From a virus, in the IMG/VR virus record IMGVR_UViG_3300010354_000620, positions 1 through 24,575 of that record: a DNA stretch of 24,575 nucleotides. The stretch is one strand, 5' to 3'. Below, piece after piece: positions 24,259-24,575 of this stretch (positions are counted from its first letter, which is position 1; the number at the start of each line of letters is the position of its first letter). A program made the translations under genes and the position numbers. The notes under the pieces were generated by a model, which saw nothing but the letters and a program-made list of their open reading frames with translations, had not been told where the DNA came from and ran no database searches.

Positions 24259-24575
24259 ATGTCTAATCTTTTTAAACGAGCAGCAGTCTGCACAGATATT
24301 CATTTTGGCTTAAAAAGCAACAGTCAAACACACAACGACGATTGTTTAAATTTCATTAAATGGTTTACGACCAAAGCTAAGGAGGAAGGATGTGAAACAG
24401 CGTTTTTTCTTGGAGATTGGCATAACAATCGTGCTAGTATCAATATTGTCACTCTTAACTATAGTCTCCGTGCTCTGGAACATCTCTCAGCCAACTTTGA
24501 TACTGTGTACTTTATCCCTGGCAATCATGATTTATATTATCGTGACAAGCGTGATGTTCAAAGTGTGGAATGGGC
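24259..24575 (+). CDS. 47: Recombination endonuclease subunit gp47 (SbcD/Mre11-like), partial
   Basis: The first 105 residues carry the metallophosphoesterase motifs in order: TDIHFG (12-17), GDWHNNRA (52-59) and PGNHD (87-91). These coordinate two metal ions in the Mre11/SbcD/gp47 family. With gp46 the protein forms the nuclease that resects DNA ends for phage recombination and recombination-dependent replication. The gene is cut by the right edge of the window; T4 gp47 is 339 aa, so about a third is present. It starts 38 bases after gp55 in the same direction and has its own promoter candidate. The ATG is chosen because MSNLFKRAAVCTDIHFG places the first motif at the usual distance from the N-terminus. 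Confidence 0.93.
   Translation, partial: MSNLFKRAAVCTDIHFGLKSNSQTHNDDCLNFIKWFTTKAKEEGCETAFFLGDWHNNRASINIVTLNYSLRALEHLSANFDTVYFIPGNHDLYYRDKRDVQSVEW

Overview
The window is a stretch of a strongly A+T-rich genome of a T4-like (myovirus-type) phage. Gene content and protein motifs look most like marine T4-like phages such as cyanophages and pelagimyophages; this host assignment is an inference from recalled families, not a search. Coding density is nearly complete. The largest non-coding gap is the 63-base divergent region at 23273-23335, and no stretch of 300 bases lacks a gene. I saw no tRNA, rRNA, insertion sequence or CRISPR array.

Left of 23273 there is one leftward (minus-strand) baseplate operon. 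In transcription order it holds: a tube/baseplate junction protein (336 aa), gp53 wedge protein (101 aa), a putative central hub protein (756 aa), a gp5-like spike (504 aa), a lysozyme-like protein (365 aa), gp25 (125 aa), gp6 (1159 aa), and a giant gene that starts at 13070 and is still open at base 1 (at least 4356 codons). Gaps are -1, 3, 44, 28, 8, 47 and 14 bases. The giant gene therefore fills more than half the window.

Right of the divergent gap two rightward genes follow: gp55 (late sigma factor, 294 aa) and the start of gp47 (SbcD-like nuclease subunit, cut by the window edge). gp55 would direct RNA polymerase to T4-type late promoters. Three one-mismatch matches to TATAAATA lie on the minus strand in the gaps before the 336-aa gene, gp25 and gp6, which fits gp55-driven expression of the baseplate operon.

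The most unusual content is modular. (1) The giant protein carries seven FG-GAP-type repeats (about residues 2220-3200), the number expected for an integrin-like beta-propeller, with long modules inserted between blades. (2) One short module, centred on the motif G-x-T-D-F, occurs four times in three neighbouring virion proteins: once in gp6, once in the lysozyme-like protein and twice in the giant. (3) In the lysozyme-like protein the module sits between the presumed catalytic Glu and the GRYQI motif, splitting the enzyme domain. (4) The gp5-like spike has no lysozyme domain, so that role seems to have moved to the next gene.
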